From Prorocentrum cordatum (Eukaryota > Sar > Dinophyceae > Prorocentrales > Prorocentraceae), in the NCBI GenBank assembly GCA_963575745.1, contig CAUYUJ010017863.1:158124-222123 (forward strand): a stretch of 64,000 nt of DNA, given 5' to 3'. The first letter of the stretch is position 1; every line of letters starts with the position of its first letter. The notes under the pieces were generated by a model, which did not search any database, had not been told where the DNA came from, and worked only from the letters and a program-made list of their open reading frames with translations. Shown in pieces: positions 63,320 through 64,000 of this stretch. The position numbers were made by a program, and so were the translations under genes.

Positions 63320-63570
63320 GTCCACTTGTCTCAGAAGATGTTCCCGCGGGCCCGAAGGGCGACCGCCAGCTCGAGCCGCGGCGCCGGCAGGCCAGATAAG
63401 GATCATGCAACAGCAAAGACGATGACAGAGCAACGAGGTATCGGCGAGTGCATGACCGGCCTCCGTTTCCTGCACTTCTTTCCTGTAGCTCCCCTAGCTC
63501 ATCGAGCTCAGCAGATGTTTCTGCGGGTCCGAAGGACGACCGCCAGCTCGAGTCGCAGCGCCGACGAGCT
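63320..63570. repeat. Direct duplication of about 70 bp
   Basis: CAGAAGATGTTCCCGCGGGC at 63332 and CAGCAGATGTTTCTGCGGGT at 63509 both continue with CCGAAGG(G/A)CGACCGCCAGCT and CGAG(C/T)CGC(G/A)GCGCCG. The copies are about 178 bp apart. Confidence 0.85.
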
Positions 63571-63707
63571 GCATCCACATCAGGCAACACCCCAGGAGAC
63601 ATTGGCACACAACGATTTGACGTCAGCCAGTGCCAGACCACTCCATGTCTAGTTCCTCGCACACATACAGTCGATCGCAGATGCGGGATAATCGAAGTAG
63701 AATGACG

Positions 63708-64000
63708 GGTCCAATCTGCGTCCGCGTAGGACGTCACTATGCTGGACCCCGCAGCAGGTCTCGAAAGTGGCGACAGTTTCATGGGCCCCACAGCAGCCCT
63801 CGAAAGTGGCGACAGTTTCACAGATCGTAGCCCCCCAGCGCTGGCGAGGTCTAATCTGAGTCCCCGTAGGCGTCACTCCGCTGGCCCCCCAGCAGCCTCG
63901 AAAGTGGCGACAGTTTCACAGATTGCAGCCCCCCAGGGATGGCGAGGTCTAATCTGAATCCCCGTAATTAGGGCGTCACTCCGCTGGGCCCCCCAGCAGC
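63708..64000. repeat. 98-bp tandem repeat running off the window edge
   Basis: TCTAATCTGA occurs at 63850 and 63948, and a diverged TCCAATCTGCG near 63710. The unit is CCCCGTAGGCGTCACTCCGC, CCCCCCAGCAGC, TCGAAAGTGGCGACAGTTTC and GCAGCCCCCCAGCG. It continues past the end. A decayed copy is at 9020-9090. Confidence 0.88.

Overview
This window looks like nuclear DNA of a dinoflagellate. The strongest evidence is an exact copy, on the minus strand at 58602-58622, of the dinoflagellate trans-spliced leader (begins CCGTAGCC, ends GGCTCAAG). It lies about 60 bases upstream of a gene start, as expected for a processed cDNA that re-entered the genome. Supporting signs are GC-rich DNA, uninterrupted coding regions, dinoflagellate-type non-LTR reverse transcriptase and Pif1-like helicase fragments, very low gene density, and many tandem repeats and short terminal-inverted-repeat elements. 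The genus is not resolvable from the sequence; a GC-rich genus such as Prorocentrum is only a guess.

Layout. 0.2-1.8 kb is a 152-bp satellite. 2.3-7.2 kb is a large inverted structure whose arms both carry the 5' part of a LINE-like ORF starting in a spliced-leader-like sequence; a decayed retroelement lies between the arms and a pentanucleotide microsatellite interrupts one arm. 9.55-11.4 kb holds the only clearly intact gene, an ankyrin-repeat protein kinase (minus strand). 11.4-22.7 kb is a nested field of short mobile elements, in-frame minisatellites and trinucleotide runs. 22.7-24.7 kb is a broken Pif1-like helicase. 25-42 kb is mostly repeats with three candidate foldback or inverted-repeat structures. 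42.4-43.1 kb holds an unrecognised ORF and 43.7-45.0 kb a second reverse transcriptase relic. 46-50 kb is a degenerate CTTGGG-type array. 50.9-51.7 kb is a formate/nitrite transporter gene in three frames. 56.7-58.6 kb is a sialyltransferase-like gene with a spliced-leader relic and two frameshifts, flanked by direct repeats. 59.7-62.4 kb contains 342-bp and 99-bp tandem arrays.

The genes form no operon or pathway: a kinase, an anion channel, a Golgi-type glycosyltransferase and retroelement parts on mostly the same strand, separated by kilobases of repeats. The main biological story is genome remodelling. mRNAs carrying spliced leaders appear to have been copied back into DNA, and several small element families are visible. 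The best characterised is a ~163-bp family with five copies: four carry 5-bp target duplications, and one has a matching unoccupied site elsewhere in the window.

Limits. Repeat boundaries were found by eye, and element families were defined only within this window. Frameshifts in the transporter and glycosyltransferase could be real decay or assembly indels; the sequence alone cannot decide.
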